58,000 bases of DNA, taken from Adiantum capillus-veneris (taxonomy: Eukaryota > Streptophyta > Polypodiopsida > Polypodiales > Pteridaceae). The notes beneath the pieces are model-generated. The model did not search any database. It worked only from the letters and a program-made list of their open reading frames with translations, and was not told the origin of the DNA. The stretch is from assembly GCA_014529385.2 (NCBI GenBank), contig CM043965.1:17997912-18055911 (forward strand). Reading direction: 5' to 3'. A program made the translations under genes and the position numbers. Position 1 is the first letter of the stretch; each line of letters begins with the position of its first letter. Below are positions 45,017 to 56,740 of the stretch, piece by piece.

Positions 45017-46036
45017 ATGAGATTGACCGCAGACCATAGACGGATCATACCATCCCAAGTAGCGAAGTGCATGCCGAAAAAGTATAGCGGATCGGGGGAT
45101 CCATATGTCCATGTATCGCTCTTCAAGCAAGTCTTAAGAGCCAAACAGATTACTGATTTCCATACTCAATACAAGGGATTCGGGCTGACCTTGGAAGGGA
45201 CGGCCTTAACATGGTTTCAACCTTTAAACCGTGAAACTTGTCCGAATATTGAACATGTATTGCACGAGTTCGCAGAAGAATTCTCAAAACGGGGTATAAA
45301 GCATAATACTGTATTGCAAATATACGCTTTTAAACAAAGGGAGAATGAAAAAGTGAAGGAAGCAACCTTGAGATTCAAGCAATACATTGAGAGATGCCTG
45401 AGGAGGGAATTACCGCAGGACGAGAGATTGTCTGTGCTCTTTGTTGAAGGTCTTAGGAACGAAACCTTGGAAAAGGACCTTCACTTAAAGGCTTGTAGCA
45501 CATTCCAACAAGTTACAAGGGAAGCATTATATCTAGTCGACAACTGCAAAGCATATGGGGAAGTGTCAGAGGATACTGATTCAGTAACCAGTGGCTCTTC
45601 ATCAATTAAAAGAGAACCCTCTACCAAGAAAGATGCCCAGGCATCCTTGATGCCGACAGCTGATCAATTGATAGAGGAGGTAACAAAGAGAATGCAGCAA
45701 CATATGAGATCAAATCCAATGATGAGACAGTCTCAGACGAGGAAGTGTGACACATGTGGGGGGGATCATCCGATGCCGTGGTGCACACAACAGCTGAAAG
45801 CACCAGTTGCGAATGGAGGAGTACTGAAATGGTGCACCATAGAAAAAAAATGGATGAATCATAGCACGGAAGAGTGTTTTTATAACAAAAACTATGTGAG
45901 AGAAAGACCGTATGTTCCTCCAGCAGGACCATCCCAACCACCTCCTCCAAGATATCAAGTTGGACCAAATATGAATCTGGTAGCTAGAGCAGACAGACCT
46001 CAACCTGTGTTGGGTCAACAACCTTCATTACCATAG
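45017..46036 (+). pseudogene. gag: Gag capsid and first knuckle of element D
   Basis: A 339-aa open segment. Retrotrans_gag-like capsid in residues about 10-190: KKYSGSGDPYVHV, LTLEGTALTWFQ, FVEGLRNE and a KDLHLKACSTFQQ segment. Then an acidic Ser-rich linker, a knuckle-like C-D-T-C-G-G-D-H-P-M-P-W-C near residue 245, and a Pro/Gln-rich tail. It is a related but distinct capsid to element A. It ends at TAG 46034-46036, and the downstream knuckle ORF is in another frame. Confidence 0.75.
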
Positions 46037-46058
46037 GAGAATAGGGCCATGATTAGGT

Positions 46059-46697
46059 ATGCTCAACCGTTGTGAAGCATCACCAGGAACAAATAGTACA
46101 CTTCAAGTTTCTTATTATGAGGAACGGAATGAGCATTACGCAACAGAACCCGAATCACAAATATACGCAGACGAAGCATATCAACTGTGGGGAAATAGCG
46201 AGGGTATAGCACCACCAACATATGTAGCACAACCTGTGAGAGATCAATATTTGGTAGACGAGAGAACGTTAATGTTCATTGAGAACCAGATTTACAAACC
46301 AAGAGGATATTCTAATAGAGAAGGACAACCTATGGGACCACCTCCTCAAAATCAAGCACCAATAGGACAGTGCTATAGCTGTGGAAGTACGGATCATTGG
46401 GAGCGTAACTGTCCTTTCAAAGGCGAAAGAGTGAAAATTTTTGGGTTTTGTGACGGATGTGGTGTGAATCACATATTGCCAGATTGGCCAAAAAATCCGG
46501 ACAGCAAGGGAAAAGCGACTATGAATATTGTGGGAGTGATACCGAGTGCAAGCAGTGGATCGGAAACCGACCCCACGATCCAGATCAATGCGATAACCAG
46601 AGCTCAAGCCAAGAACTTAAGGAAAAACGAGTCCATGGAGGGAAAGGTCGAGTTGCCGATACCCAGAGAAAATGAAAGCTTATCCGTGAGAACCTAG
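46059..46697 (+). pseudogene. Gag C-terminal segment with zinc knuckle, element D
   Basis: 212 codons. A canonical knuckle C-Y-S-C-G-S-T-D-H-W-E-R-N-C near residue 105 is followed by a second Cys pair (CDGCGVNH). The basic C-terminal part ends at TAG 46695-46697, but the same frame stays open beyond it through an Arg/Glu repeat. Element A has a comparable series of knuckles at its Gag C-terminus. Confidence 0.72.
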
Positions 46698-46797
46698 AGA
46701 AAATCCTGGAAGGCGAAACGAGACAGGATGAAAACGAGAAGGTTGAACGGCCGAATTGCCATGCAAAACAAATTGCATGAAATGAAGGAGCAACTCA

Positions 46798-46897
<100 letters not shown>

Positions 46898-46950
46898 AAA
46901 CTGCTGAGGTTAACAACAACCCAAGGAAAGCGTCCTCGGGAGGATCGGTC

Positions 46951-47477
46951 TTGGTTGACAAAGTGCTAGAGCTATTAGATGCTCTATTACAAGCGTACGA
47001 AGCAAGGCTAAAAACAAACCAAACTTTAGAACAAAGATGGTTAACTTATCCTCAACCAGAAGTGGAAACGAAGCGTTTGGAAATGTGTAAACACCTCATT
47101 GAGACAGCCCAGGTGTTGATTGAACCCCAGAACAAGAAGTGTTGATTCACAAAGAGCGAGAAAAACTAAAAACCGATGAACCAAAACAAGTAAACGAACC
47201 CAGGCCTAAAATAATATTGTCACTGGATCATCGAGTGGTGCCGAACACGACTGATGACGCTAAGTCAATGACGATGATGCCAATTCCAGAAGTTGAAGAA
47301 CAATGGCCACAACACTTATGGGAAACCATTAGAAACAGAAAGAAAGGAAGCGTGACGTTACATTCTGCCCCAATTCCTGAGATTAACCTGGATAACGGAT
47401 TTTATCCACCCGATATACAATCACTGTATGGGGATGCGGGAACGGAGATTTTGGTGGAAAGCAAAGCCCAATCTTGA
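46951..47477 (+). pseudogene. Gag-protease linker of element D
   Basis: Two overlapping segments in different frames: 46951-47145 (helical, LELLDALLQAYEARLK) and 47139-47477 (PRPKIILSLDHRV, WPQHLWETIRNR, IQSLYGDAGTEILV). No catalytic motif. They join the Arg/Glu repeat to the protease. Confidence 0.55.
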
Positions 47478-49594
47478 AAACCCTGCCTTCATTTATAGGT
47501 GAACATGAGGCACAATCGGAGATAAGATTAGTTCCATCCCAAACGAGAACTTTTCCACATATGGTTGACTCAAAAAGTCTTCAAGAAATGCTGTGGACAC
47601 CTATAACATGCACAATCATACTATTCGAACTCTTGAGAGTCAGACCACACTTATGGGAAGACATGGGGAAACATTTGGAGCACAAGGGAGTAGAGATTCC
47701 TCTTCCGACAAACCCTACGGGAGACGAAAAGAAACGGGAAGGTCAACCCAAAGCCCAACCAGTGCCCATAAACAAGGTCGGAGATTACTGTGAAGGCAAG
47801 GAGGGGAATACAACCCTACCTGTGGAATATCAGGATATAAAAATGATAGCTATCCTAGACAGTGGAGCGGGAGTGGCAATTGCTACAAAGCAAATCTGGG
47901 AGAAGTGGGGCCGTCTAGCTCTCAAGAAAACGAGAATGAAACTGCAACTCGCAGATGGGTATGTAGAGAGACCATTGGGAATCCTGGACCAAATAGTTGT
48001 AACTTCGTGTGGAATTAATTGTGAGCAAACCTTTGCTATGGTAGATTTCGGGAAAACGAACAACTTTGATATTATTTTGGGATGACCTTTTATGCGTCAA
48101 CTCAAAATGATACAAGATTGGGGTTACGACCAAATCTACCTAAGGCATGAAGACCTAATAACGAAAATCAACATGAAGGATCACAGCTATAGAAACGTTG
48201 CAAAAACACCAGTGCAAGAATTTAATTCAACCACTGTAAATGAAAAATAAATACCTGAATGGATGCAAACGAAAGCGCATGTCTGGATGTGTGGAGCATC
48301 TGATTGTGGAGAGATAATCAAAGAGGAATGTGTTTTGGAAAGATCCGTAGAAGACGAAGCTTATTTTCGAGATGCTTTCCCGGAATATTTATTTGAGCCA
48401 TTTGGGTGGACTCAAATATTGTCAACCTTGGACATATGTGTTAACGAATGTACACCTACGAAATTTTGTGACGAAGAAGGATATGACCTAGTAACGTTGC
48501 AAGTGGTTAGCGTCATCCTCGAGTTAGGATTGGAGAGCGAGGAACAAGAAGAACCTCCACGAGAGACCGAATGTAAAAGAATAATTGATGAGATATCTGT
48601 AGTGAATCATAGGAATCGAATAGAGGAGGAATTCACGGATTCACTATGCTGTGACCTTCCATCACTGGACGATGAAATCCAACTGATAGAGGCTGATGAT
48701 GAAAGATCAAGCGCATCAGAGACGAATAGGAAATACAGGTCGAGACAGGATAGGTTTTACGAGTTTCATAACCAAAAACCTAGTCGACAGGAGCGGTATA
48801 AATCCAAGAGAACTAGAAAATCAAGAGCTAATAAGCATAATCCGATGCCTCTTGTCAATGACAGAACGGGATATCTAAAGCTTGTCAAGGCTGAGGATTG
48901 TGTCAAAGACGAGGTCACTGGCCGGTTTATCGAAACTAAACCGCGGAAAAACAACAAGAAGAACAGACACAAAAAGAAAACGACTAAGTCGCGCAAAGGG
49001 GAGAAAACACAGTCTGGAATGACCAAAACAGAGAGGAAAACAGAGTACAATAAGCTCAAGCGAACCCTCAGAGACATATGGACGACTGACTTTGAAACGA
49101 ATGAGGACACGAGTTCTGACAAGATGGATGCACCGTCCCATTATAAGAAGTATACCATACAAGATAGGAAAATCATACTGCAACAACCTATGAGGGAATT
49201 GAAGGAACCGGGTACATCGTACGACGGTCCTGAAAAAGCCAAACGAATAGATCTAGCGGAGCCAGGAGAAGATCCAAAACCTGCATATATTGCCACGGAT
49301 CTTACTGAAGAAGAGGAAAAGCTTTTGGTAGCTACTCTTAAACAGTATAGAGATGTGTTTGCATGGTCATACAAAGATCTTAAGGGGGTGGATCCTAGTA
49401 TCTGTCAACACACAATACCCCTTAAGAATGACGCCAAACCCAACAGACAACGTCCCTATACTTACAATGAAACGTTTGCAAAAAAGATCAAGGAGGAGAT
49501 AGATAAACTTAAGGAGGCAGAGTTTATTTACGAAATTGAGCACACCGAATGGGTTTCACCCATTTTGGTGGTCCCGAAGAAAAATAAAAGTTGA
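47474..49594 (+). pseudogene. Protease and RT N-terminus of element D
   Basis: One frame with two in-frame stops (TGA 48083-48085, TAA 48248-48250). Retropepsin-like domain: AILDSGAGVAIATKQIW (intact D-S-G) and FDIILG followed by the TGA where Arg of ILGRP is expected. A long highly charged linker (48263-49250, Lys/Arg/Glu-rich, nuclear-signal-like RKNNKKNRHKKKTTK) follows. Then the RT entry: DVFAWSYKDLKGVD, AEFIYEIEHTEWVSPILVVPKK. A one-base frameshift at about 49590 passes to the next ORF. Confidence 0.78.
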
Positions 49595-50922
49595 GAGTGT
49601 GTGTAAATCTCAAGAAAGTAAACACTGCTACAATTCGGGACAACTATCCCCTACCCATTACTGATCATGTAATAGAAAGGGTGGCAGGAAAAGAGGCGTA
49701 TAGTTTCTTAGATGGCTTTTCGGGCTACAACCAACTTGCAATAAAGCCAGAGGATCAACATAAAACGGCTTTCACAACCGAATGGGATATTTTTGCATTT
49801 TGGGAAATGGCTTTTGGCCTCAGAAACGCACCAGCCACGTTTCAAAGGCTGATGGGTCATGCTTTCAAAGAATATCTAAGACAGTTCTTAGAAATTTACA
49901 TTGATGACTTGTGCGTTCACTCCCTTGTAAGACTGGAGCATATCAAGCACTTGACCAAGGTGTTCGAAAAATGCAGACTGTATCGGATTTGCCTGAATCC
50001 GGAGAAATATGTCTTCATGGTAATACATGGCAAACTATTGGGACATATAGTGTCCAGAAACGGTATTTCGACAGACATGGAGAAGATCAGCGTCATTATT
50101 GATCTACCACGACCAGTAAAGGTGAAAGAGGTACAGGCATTTATGGGTCATTGTGGATATTATCGCAGATTTATCTACTCATATGCTATAATTGCAAAAC
50201 CACTTTACGCACTGATAACTAAATTTGAGTGGATAGAGGAGTGCGAGGAAGATTTTCAAACGTTGAAGCAGAGATTAATTTCCGCTCCAATTTTGAAGGC
50301 TCCGGATTGGGAGAAGATCTATCACATCCACGTAGATGCATCAGCGTATGCAATAGGATGCATACTTGCACAACCTGGAGAGAACAACATGGATCTTCCA
50401 ATAAGTTACTCCAGTAGACAATTGAACAATGCAGAGAAGAATTACACGACAACTGAGAGGGAGGGATTGGGTATGGTCTATGCGGTGAAAAAGTTTAGAC
50501 ACTACTTACTTTCCAATAAATTTGTATTCTTCGTTGATCACCAAGCACTACTGTACTTAGTAAACAAACCTTGAAGTATGGGAAGAATTGTTCGATGGTT
50601 CATCATACTGCTTGAGTTTGACTTCATGGTAGTATTCAAGAAAGGAACTACACACCAAAGAGCGGATCATTTATCTAGAATGATGCATGGAGAAAACCCT
50701 GTAGGAGTTGATGATGATTTGCCACATGCATATATTTTCAACATAGAAATGGTCCCAAGATGGAGTGAGGATGTAATTCCTTTGCTGACTATCGGGTCAA
50801 TGAATGTGACAAGACAACCATCTACCATTGCAACATCCAGATCATTGGTAATGTTGGTGGGCAGGCTATACAAACAAGGATCGGATCAAATCCTTAGGAT
50901 TTGTGTTGAATCGAGTGAATGA
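49591..50922 (+). pseudogene. RT and RNase H of element D
   Basis: 49591-50574 and 50578-50922 share a frame, broken by TGA 50572-50574 (expected Trp in NKPWS). RT motifs: RVCVNLKKVNTATIRDNYPLP, DGFSGYNQL, AFGLRNAPATFQRLM, EIYIDDLCVHS (x-D-D intact), LGHIVSRNG, FMGHCGYYRRFI. RNase H motifs: IHVDASAYAIGCIL (first Asp), NYTTTEREGLGMVYA (Glu), FFVDHQAL (Asp), RADHLSR. The full polymerase core is readable, so decay is moderate. Confidence 0.85.
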
Positions 50923-50946
50923 TAATTATACCTAAACCAAGCTCAT

Positions 50947-51140
50947 GTACAAACAATAGGAATTCACAATGGGCATGCACAGATGTATCAGAGATTGATG
51001 AGAATGGGTGTGTATTGGCCGAAAATGCAACATAGTGTTCATATGCATGTCAAATCTTGTGTTAAATGCACGCTTCAAAAGCCAATCGAGAACGCGACTC
51101 TATTCAGATTATCTTTAGCACCTCGATGGAGTAACTATTG
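50947..51140 (+). pseudogene. First H2C2 zinc finger of element D
   Basis: The open plus-strand segment after RNase H contains IHNGHA, GVYWPKM and CVKC: His at about 50965 and 50974, Cys pair at 51058-51069. This is the normal integrase HHCC finger pattern, but a second one follows about 350 bp later. It ends at TGA near 51140. Confidence 0.65.
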
Positions 51141-52445
51141 TTGAATACCTCACCACCAGGATACTGCCTGAGGAGATGAGTAGATCACGAATCAAAATAA
51201 TCATGAAAGAGGCAAAAAAATATGTACTGAGTGAGGACACTCTTTACAAGAGGGGAAAAGACAATCAATTGAGAATGTGTGCGACTGAAGAGGAATACAT
51301 TCCTATCTTATCAAGCACACAACAGACAAGCTGGTGGACGTTTCTCAGCTGACAAAATGGCCAAAGCAATTCTTATTGCAGGCATATGGTGGCCTACACT
51401 ATTCATGGATGCTGAAGAGTTTGTGAAACGATGTGACGATTGCCAGAAAGCAAAAATTCCTAGAGCGCGAGATGATATGCCCTTAAGGCCAATGATGGGG
51501 GCAAGAGCGTTTGCAAAATGGGGAATAGATTTTGTAGGACCGATAGCGCCTTCGGGATATAAAACGCACACTCAATACATTATTGTGGCAACAAATTATC
51601 TAACAAAATGGGTGGAAGCTAAAGCAACAACCAGAAATGATGCAAAAACGACAACACAATTTTTGTATGAGAATATTTTCACTAGATATGGCTTATCAAT
51701 TGAGCTCGTTAGCGATAGAGGCACTCACTTCATCAATGAGGTGATCGAATTCCTATTGGACAAATGCATGATAATTCACAGGAAGTTCACCCCCTATCAC
51801 CCACAGGCGAACGGCCAAGCAAAAAGTACGAATAAAATTTTGGTGACAATTCTCACCAAAATTGTCGGCGAATCGAGAGCTGACTGGGATCAAAAGATGC
51901 ATTCAGCTTTATGGGCATATAGAGTAGCTTACAAAACATCGATCGGAACGACTCCGTTCAACATGGTTTATGGAATTCAAGCGATTTTTCCACTTGAATT
52001 CCTTATTCCCACGCTTCGAGTCACTAAACAATTAGAATGGACGGGCCATGAATTATCCAATCAGGTAGATGTCCTGAAAAAACTGGATGAAACTAGATTG
52101 AGAGCCGTTGCATCAATCTACGTGCAAAAACGAAACATGAAATCATTCTTTGATCAACATGTTATCAGCAAGGAATTTGCTACTAGGGATTACATCTTAA
52201 TGTATACCCTGAAACAACATTCCTGGAAACTCAAAAAGCGAGGAAATGGACCCTATGTGATTCATGACATATCATCTAGCGGTGCCATCAAACTTGCGAC
52301 ATTAGAGGGAGAGGAAATGCCTAACTGGATTAGTGGTTGCAGACTAAATAAATACAACATACCACTAACCACAGAGATGCTTTCCAAAATACACGCTGCG
52401 AAGGAGCGCAAGAACAAAGCAAAGAAAACAAAAGCTCAAGCGTAG
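51140..52445 (+). pseudogene. Integrase of element D, catalytic Glu replaced by Lys
   Basis: A frame before 51279 gives EYLTTRILPEEM and YVLSEDTLYKRG, the usual pre-finger linker. ORF 51279-52445 (388 aa) then holds the second finger (HNRQAGGRF, where the second His is Arg; CDDC). The DDE core follows: KWGIDFVGPIAPSG (Asp), VSDRGTHF (Asp), YHPQANGQAKSTN, where the catalytic Glu after NGQA is Lys (AAA). Then ALWAYRVAYKTSIGTTPF and the C-terminal RGNGPYVI segment, with a Lys-rich end. No chromodomain. The substitution should abolish strand transfer. Confidence 0.82.
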
Positions 52446-52517
52446 GAGGAGGCCAAAGTCTAGATTTTAAAAAGAAAACAAACCTTACAACAACAAAGAC
52501 TTCCTCCACCAGATGAC

Positions 52518-53025
52518 ATGGCTCAAACTCCTTTGTCTATAATTCAAACTGATGAGCAATGGGAAACAGGAATCGATGTTTGCATCAATGTCAGACTCCC
52601 ACATGGCAGATATCAACGAGCATTGATTGACACACGAGCAAGAGTCAATGCGGTCAACTTCTCCACTTACAGGATGCTTACAGATGAACCCCTTGTGCAA
52701 TCCACATGTGATCTACAAGCAGCAAACATTGCAACAATGCCAACATTTGGGATAGTAAACTTACCAATCAATCTTGATGGAAACAGTTGTCCTCATCAAT
52801 TTTTCGTAATGAAAGATGGAGAAATCAGAGAATCAATATGCTTGGGAGTTCCATGGTGAGACGTACAATGCAGTCATTGAATGGTCAGAACATGCGTTAA
52901 GGTACACACACGACTCTAACGTGTACATGACTCCATTCGCCAAAACAGATCACTCGTGGCCAAGTATCCCCATCGACAATAAGCAACCGGCTAATCAGCC
53001 AAAAACACCACCAAAGGTTATTTAG
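52518..53025 (+). pseudogene. Second retropepsin-like domain of element D, after integrase
   Basis: ORF 52518-52859 (113 aa) starts MAQTPLSIIQ and contains RALIDTRARVNAVNF, which matches the A-L-I-D-T-G-A protease active-site pattern with Gly changed to Arg. It then has ATMPTFGIVNLPINLDGN, HQFFVMKDG and ICLGVPW, which matches the I-[IL]-G-x-P-[WF] end of retropepsins. Continuation 52816-53025 is in another frame. The first protease of this element is before RT, so this is an additional domain in an unusual place. It resembles a duplicated or captured RVP domain, likely inactive now. Confidence 0.6.
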
Positions 53026-53676
53026 AAGGTCTGGATAAAGAAAACATTGCTGACCAACAAACCGAGCAAGATATGGATACCTAAGGACAAAATCCAGACA
53101 TAAGCAGCATCATCTCCAAAACCTTCCGAAGTTACTCCAAAGTGGAAATGGCAACCAAAACGGGAGAACACTAAAGTTTCAACGCCAGAGCTCAAAAGGA
53201 AACCCAAAACTCCAAACAAGAAGCTTGAATCTCCCAAATGGCACTGGAAACCGGTGAAAACTAAAGCAGAATCCGTAAAGATGCAACAAACCACATATAA
53301 ATGGGTTCCAAAAATAGTTGTCAGCACAACACCTACAATCAAGGACATAGCAATTCAACTGCAAGCTCTCATGTTCCATAAACAGCTACCCTTGCCATCA
53401 AAAGCCACTGAAAACTTCGTTCAGTTCCCACATCTTGCACAACATATTGTTACCCAATGCATTGTCTCAAACATTAGAATAGGGCCACATTACACGGCCA
53501 TGCATAGACACAGATTTCAAAACCCATCCACATGCACCAAACCTTCGTCCGGGATGACTCAGACAAAGAAGGGGGTTACGAAGGCATTTCACTCACAGTG
53601 GAAGAAGCTCAAGTGCTTGTCGATAACCACCCCAAGTGGAGGCAAAAGTGGTTGGATAAAAGGCCACAGGATCTAA
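53026..53676 (+). pseudogene. W-x-P-K repeat region of element D
   Basis: In one frame, with two stops: KVWIKK, KIWIPKD, KWKWQPKR, KWHWKPV and YKWVPKI occur at intervals of about 15-35 residues. The last is inside ORF 53254-53676. The region is Lys/Pro-rich. Element A has the same kind of repeat directly after its protease. The function is unknown; regular aromatic-basic motifs could bind nucleic acid. Confidence 0.6.
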
Positions 53677-54224
53677 CAAATTACCACAACGCTCCTCAAC
53701 ATATACAAATAGATCCTACATTCTGCCCAGTCCCTCGAAGACGCACTTCGAAAGATTTCACCACATGGAAGGGGTCAAGGCCGCACAAGCTAAATTACCC
53801 GGTTCTGACAGTGCAGAAACCCCCTACAATGGCCTACATGGTCAGCACACTGAACTCAACAGTCACTTTCCTGCGGGATGTCCCCGATTTGGCGTGCCAA
53901 ATGTTAGTAAAGATAGCCCGGATGATCGTCACCTGCATCCACGTGTTTAAAGACACTGAAGGCGACGATCATCCGTGGAATGTGTTCTTGGAAAGACACA
54001 GAGGAATCTGCTGGAATCTACAGGATTCACCGCCACGGCACATCTTGATGGCCATGTACTCTAGGCTAATGCACCTGCCATCACACTACTTGCAGACATT
54101 TGAAGAGGCTTTCATCACAGGATTCTTCGAAATGGTTTCAAGGATTTTCCATCCCATGGCGAAGGACCTCAAGGCAAGGTACGTAGCATACCAACACACC
54201 TTATCTGAAAATCCATTCAGATAG
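53532..54224 (+). CDS. Unknown 230-aa ORF between integrase module and 3' LTR, element D
   Basis: An open frame of 230 codons ending 116 bp before the polypurine tract. The N-terminal half is polar (HPKWRQKWLDKRPQDL). The C-terminal half is helical-looking and hydrophobic (FLRDVPDLACQMLVKIARMIV, HILMAMYSRLMHLPSHYLQ). There is no signal peptide and no clear membrane anchor, so it is not obviously env-like. I do not recognise it. Its open state in an otherwise heavily broken element hints at past selection. Confidence 0.5.
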   Translation: MHQTFVRDDSDKEGGYEGISLTVEEAQVLVDNHPKWRQKWLDKRPQDLTNYHNAPQHIQIDPTFCPVPRRRTSKDFTTWKGSRPHKLNYPVLTVQKPPTMAYMVSTLNSTVTFLRDVPDLACQMLVKIARMIVTCIHVFKDTEGDDHPWNVFLERHRGICWNLQDSPPRHILMAMYSRLMHLPSHYLQTFEEAFITGFFEMVSRIFHPMAKDLKARYVAYQHTLSENPFR

Positions 54225-54340
54225 CATCAAGAAGCCCTCGAAGCCGTCCTGCGAACAAGAAGTTTTTTAGCGACACTCGCTTCATTAGAGCCACATCAAC
54301 GGCCAAAGCACTGAACATGCACGAGGGCGTGCAAGGATAA

Positions 54341-54352
54341 GGAAGGGGGGAG
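54341..54352 (+). promoter_or_regulatory. Polypurine tract of element D
   Basis: GGAAGGGGGGAG lies directly before the TG of the 3' LTR, identical to the internal fossil in element A at 15071-15082. Confidence 0.92.
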
Positions 54353-55261
54353 TGTTTGGCGGACAAAGCAACCGGCCGCCATTGCCCGAGGATCATATTT
54401 TTATGAGAAACCATTGTAAAATTCTTTTGTAAAGAAGCATCTCTAAGCCGAGAAATTGTCAAAGGATGTATGATTATTTTTATGGGAGCAATTGTATATT
54501 AGAGAGCCAGTTAGAGGTTTGGGAGCTTATGGCCGGACAAGCTATTTTGTAAAGACCTAATCTATAAAGGTCATTTTTTAGAAGTTTGTTATAATCATTT
54601 TAATGGAGAACTGAGAAGACAGCGTACGTTTGAGAGCTCCTTCTTGTTCAAACTTGTAATCTTCGCCATTGCGGCCACGATAATCCAAATTCGGATTTGA
54701 TTATTGCATTGTGTTCCTCTCCTCTTGCTCTTTCATTCAAGTGTAATCATTCAAGATTCGCTGTAGATTTTCAACTACGACTTTGAGGCCTTAAATCGCT
54801 GTTTTGAGTGTCTATATGCGTGTTTATGTTGTTTTGATCCTAGGAGAGGCTTTAGGGACCCTAAAACGACCCATTAGGATCATCTGTTCGCTGTTTTTCC
54901 TGACTTTGGGACGAACGATCGCGATCGTTGTACCTCTCCAAAATGATGTGACAGTGATAGGATATGTTCCTGATAATCCCTTGTAGCTTCCCTTCAAGTT
55001 TCGTGCGATTCCAATATGATTTGCATGGTAAACGAGCGTTATGGCTGAAGAACGGTGTAGGAGGACATAGGCAGATTACTTGGCGGTAATGCGTTTGATT
55101 TGCTTGTAGAGTTAGTAAGTTTCACCTCTTCGAGTTCACTTCATTAGAATTGACACCTTAGTGAGTTCCCATGCCTCATCCGAATTGCTTCCCCTGTATT
55201 GATAAATATGTTGATGCTTGAGAGCTATGCTATGGACGTCCGTCGCGGCGACCCGCAAACA
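54353..55261 (+). repeat. 3' LTR of element D
   Basis: 909 bp, TGTTTGGCGG to CCGCAAACA. It is the plus-strand counterpart of the three LTRs at 912-3657, to which it is similar throughout with scattered substitutions. It contains CGATCGCGATCG near 54917. Confidence 0.95.
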
Positions 55262-55266
55262 GACAA
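55262..55266 (+). repeat. Target site duplication GACAA, right partner
   Basis: GACAA directly follows the LTR. It matches the minus-strand GACAA outside LTR copy 3 (3662-3658). Confidence 0.75.
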
Positions 55267-56108
55267 AACCCTCTAATGTCCTCATTAGGTTGCTTAAGGA
55301 CCATATAAGTCAGCATAAATATTTGTGTCTTATAGTCACCTACACTACACTTGATTTGCTCTTTGGGTACTTTTTTTATTGTAACATTTTCACTATTCCA
55401 AGGATAACATTTCCTATCTAGATGCTAAACTTTTTGTTTTTATGCAGTTATGTTTAGCTGAGGTGGAGGGTGATATACTTCTCCTTTTAACAAGATAGGA
55501 ACAAATTGACAATGTGCCAGATCTTGTATAAGAGCATAAAGGTGCTGGGCCCCAATGTTTCAAAAGTTGATTGTACTCTTAGTTTAGAGTGCCCTTTGTA
55601 GTGAAATGTAGACAAGAGTTTTTGGCCCAACACATCCGAGTGCCATGATTGGACGCTTGGGCTTGGTGCTTTGGTGATTCATTTGCTGACTGTTTGGCAA
55701 CTCTCAGCCATTCCAGACTCTCTTGCCACTATTCTCTGCACAAGTCGTTGATCAACCGTTACCATAGCTTTCATTGCATGGATTGTCGCCCATGGCTCCC
55801 GTCTACTGTGTCTTCGCAGGCTCTCCCCATCCGGCTAAAGCTCATGGTCGTTCGATGCTAGGCCCCACTATTTTTCCCTGCTTTGTTATCTCGCCGTCTC
55901 CATCCACTCATCGGCCACCTGCCCCATGGCCATCTCCCATCCAGTCTGCGCAATTACTTGAAGCTATCGAGTTTTCGTGTGGCCATGTCCTATTTGATCT
56001 ACACAATTACTTGAAGCTAGCGAAGGGGGCACTTTGTATGGGCTAAGGACAATGCCAAAAGGGTGTTGGATTGGGGCGACACCTGCCTCCCCCTTGAGAT
56101 GCTACTCC

Positions 56109-56191
<83 letters not shown>

Positions 56192-56522
56192 GGGTGCATC
56201 CCCATCAAAAGGCTCTTGGAGAGAGAAATAGTGCGCTTTGGGATATGGGATATGCAATCGGCACATCACGGAAAAAGCAAGTGATGGGGGATCAGAAGGT
56301 GTGGCAAAGCAGCACAGGAAGGTCGAGTAACAACAAGTAAGGGTGTGATATCGAATGAACATGTGGGGCGTAAATAAACAGCCCCGCTTGCTTTCATAGC
56401 TAGTGGTTTCCCGCATGTCAAGGAAGGTGGTGAGCAAGTCAAGAGACCTCGTGCTCACACTCAAAACCTCTGGCCGTGAGTCGAGGTGCAACTCAAAATC
56501 TCCTGCGAGTCAAGGGGAGATA

Positions 56523-56563
<41 letters not shown>

Positions 56564-56740
56564 GGCTGACGTGGCAGTTGGAGGTGCAAGCATTTCCAAC
56601 CACGTGGAGAACCTTTGTAAGCTTGCATTGCCATGTAGATGGGCCCGGGTAACTGACCCCATACTACGCCTTGTTTAGAACATTCTGGCATTTCGCACCA
56701 CTCTCCGGTGTATCAAGCTTTGGGTCAGAAGACGAGGAGT
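55262..56740 (+). repeat. Dispersed repeat copy R2
   Basis: The first 600 bp match R1 (4384-5025, inverted), and the whole copy matches R3 from 56746 onward. It contains (GA)n at 56109-56187 and 56530-56560 within repeat sequence. ORFs such as 55649-55861 recur in R1 and R3 but show no known domain. It carries the empty TTAA site of the 1,338-bp element. Confidence 0.82.
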
